This document shows, piece by piece, positions 63,901 through 64,000 of a stretch of 64,000 nucleotides of DNA (positions are counted from its first letter, which is position 1; each line of letters begins with the position of its first letter). The DNA lies in the NCBI RefSeq assembly GCF_964340395.1, contig NC_135554.1:372001-436000 (forward strand), in the 5' to 3' direction. Under the pieces are notes generated by a model. It saw only the letters and a list, made by a program, of their open reading frames with translations, did not search any database and had not been told where the DNA came from. Position numbers and translations under genes: made by a program. The stretch is from Glandiceps talaboti. Its lineage: Eukaryota; Hemichordata; Enteropneusta; Spengelidae.

Positions 63901-64000
63901 CCAATCACATTCTACCTCTCATAACTTATAAACATTGCTACTCCCAACAATGAGTAATCATCTGCATTTCAAAGAATAGCAGATAATTGCTATCTGTTCA
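63901..64000. repeat. last unit of the 50-bp minisatellite and window end
   Basis: One unit (ccaatcacattctacctctc, ataaacattgctactc) resumes after the B4 insertion. The remaining ~50 bp show nothing recognisable. Confidence 0.7.

Overview
The window is intron-rich, repeat-rich animal DNA, probably from a marine invertebrate. Supporting signs are spliced coding exons, CR1/jockey-type and DIRS-type retroelements, long minisatellites, and dispersed elements with tandem cores plus ACGG or CA microsatellites, which resemble the 'pearl' elements known from bivalves. A mollusc or another lophotrochozoan fits best, but the species cannot be fixed from this sequence alone.

One protein gene is recognisable. 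It lies on the minus strand and spans at least 5,938-47,803. Four confident exons (47,699-47,803; 31,628-31,725; 26,054-26,112; 5,938-6,078) and one possible 33-bp microexon (31,841-31,873) join in phase. Together they encode transmembrane helices 3 to 6 of a cytochrome b561 domain of the FRRS1 (ferric-chelate reductase 1 / SDR2) type. Three histidines sit where the family carries haem ligands or conserved helix histidines. The N-terminal part (reeler/DOMON domains, first b561 helices) must lie beyond 64,000 and the C-terminal end before position 1. Everything else in the window is intron.

Layout, left to right. 1-4,365: 37-bp minisatellite with a ~1.55-kb higher-order period. 4,376-5,339: family A repeat. 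5,938-6,078: exon. 6,330-20,255: 24-bp minisatellite, split by a 4.4-kb element with long inverted ends (11,267-15,685). 20,866-24,171: decayed DIRS element with diagnostic inverted ends and internal complementary region. 25,204-26,012: family B repeat, then exon 26,054-26,112. 26,186-31,217: family A and C repeats. 31,628-31,873: exons. 32,380-33,250: further repeats. 33,560-36,192: broken CR1/jockey-like LINE. 37,640-41,253: families A and B. 41,729-43,771: Harbinger-like TIR element. 45,030-47,420: family A. 47,699-47,803: exon. 47,875-49,555: foldback. 50,455-58,027: three-level nest of family A, a large foldback and another family A copy. 58,866-64,000: small inverted-repeat element, unclassified DNA, a ~50-bp minisatellite and family B.

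The most unusual observation concerns the 37-bp satellite. Read on the strand of the host gene, each unit is the last ~15 bp of the upstream exon plus the first ~22 bp of the intron. About 4.3 kb of intron is therefore a tandem array of roughly 110 copies of that exon's own 5' splice site, most with a better consensus (GTAAGA) than the authentic donor (GTGAGA). A decayed single copy directly beside the exon links the two.

A second theme is several unrelated dispersed families (A, B and the ends at 62,445-62,825) that share one layout: short inverted termini, tandem core, microsatellite, 3' hairpin and a CTAA end. Two insertions can be compared with an empty site inside this same window.
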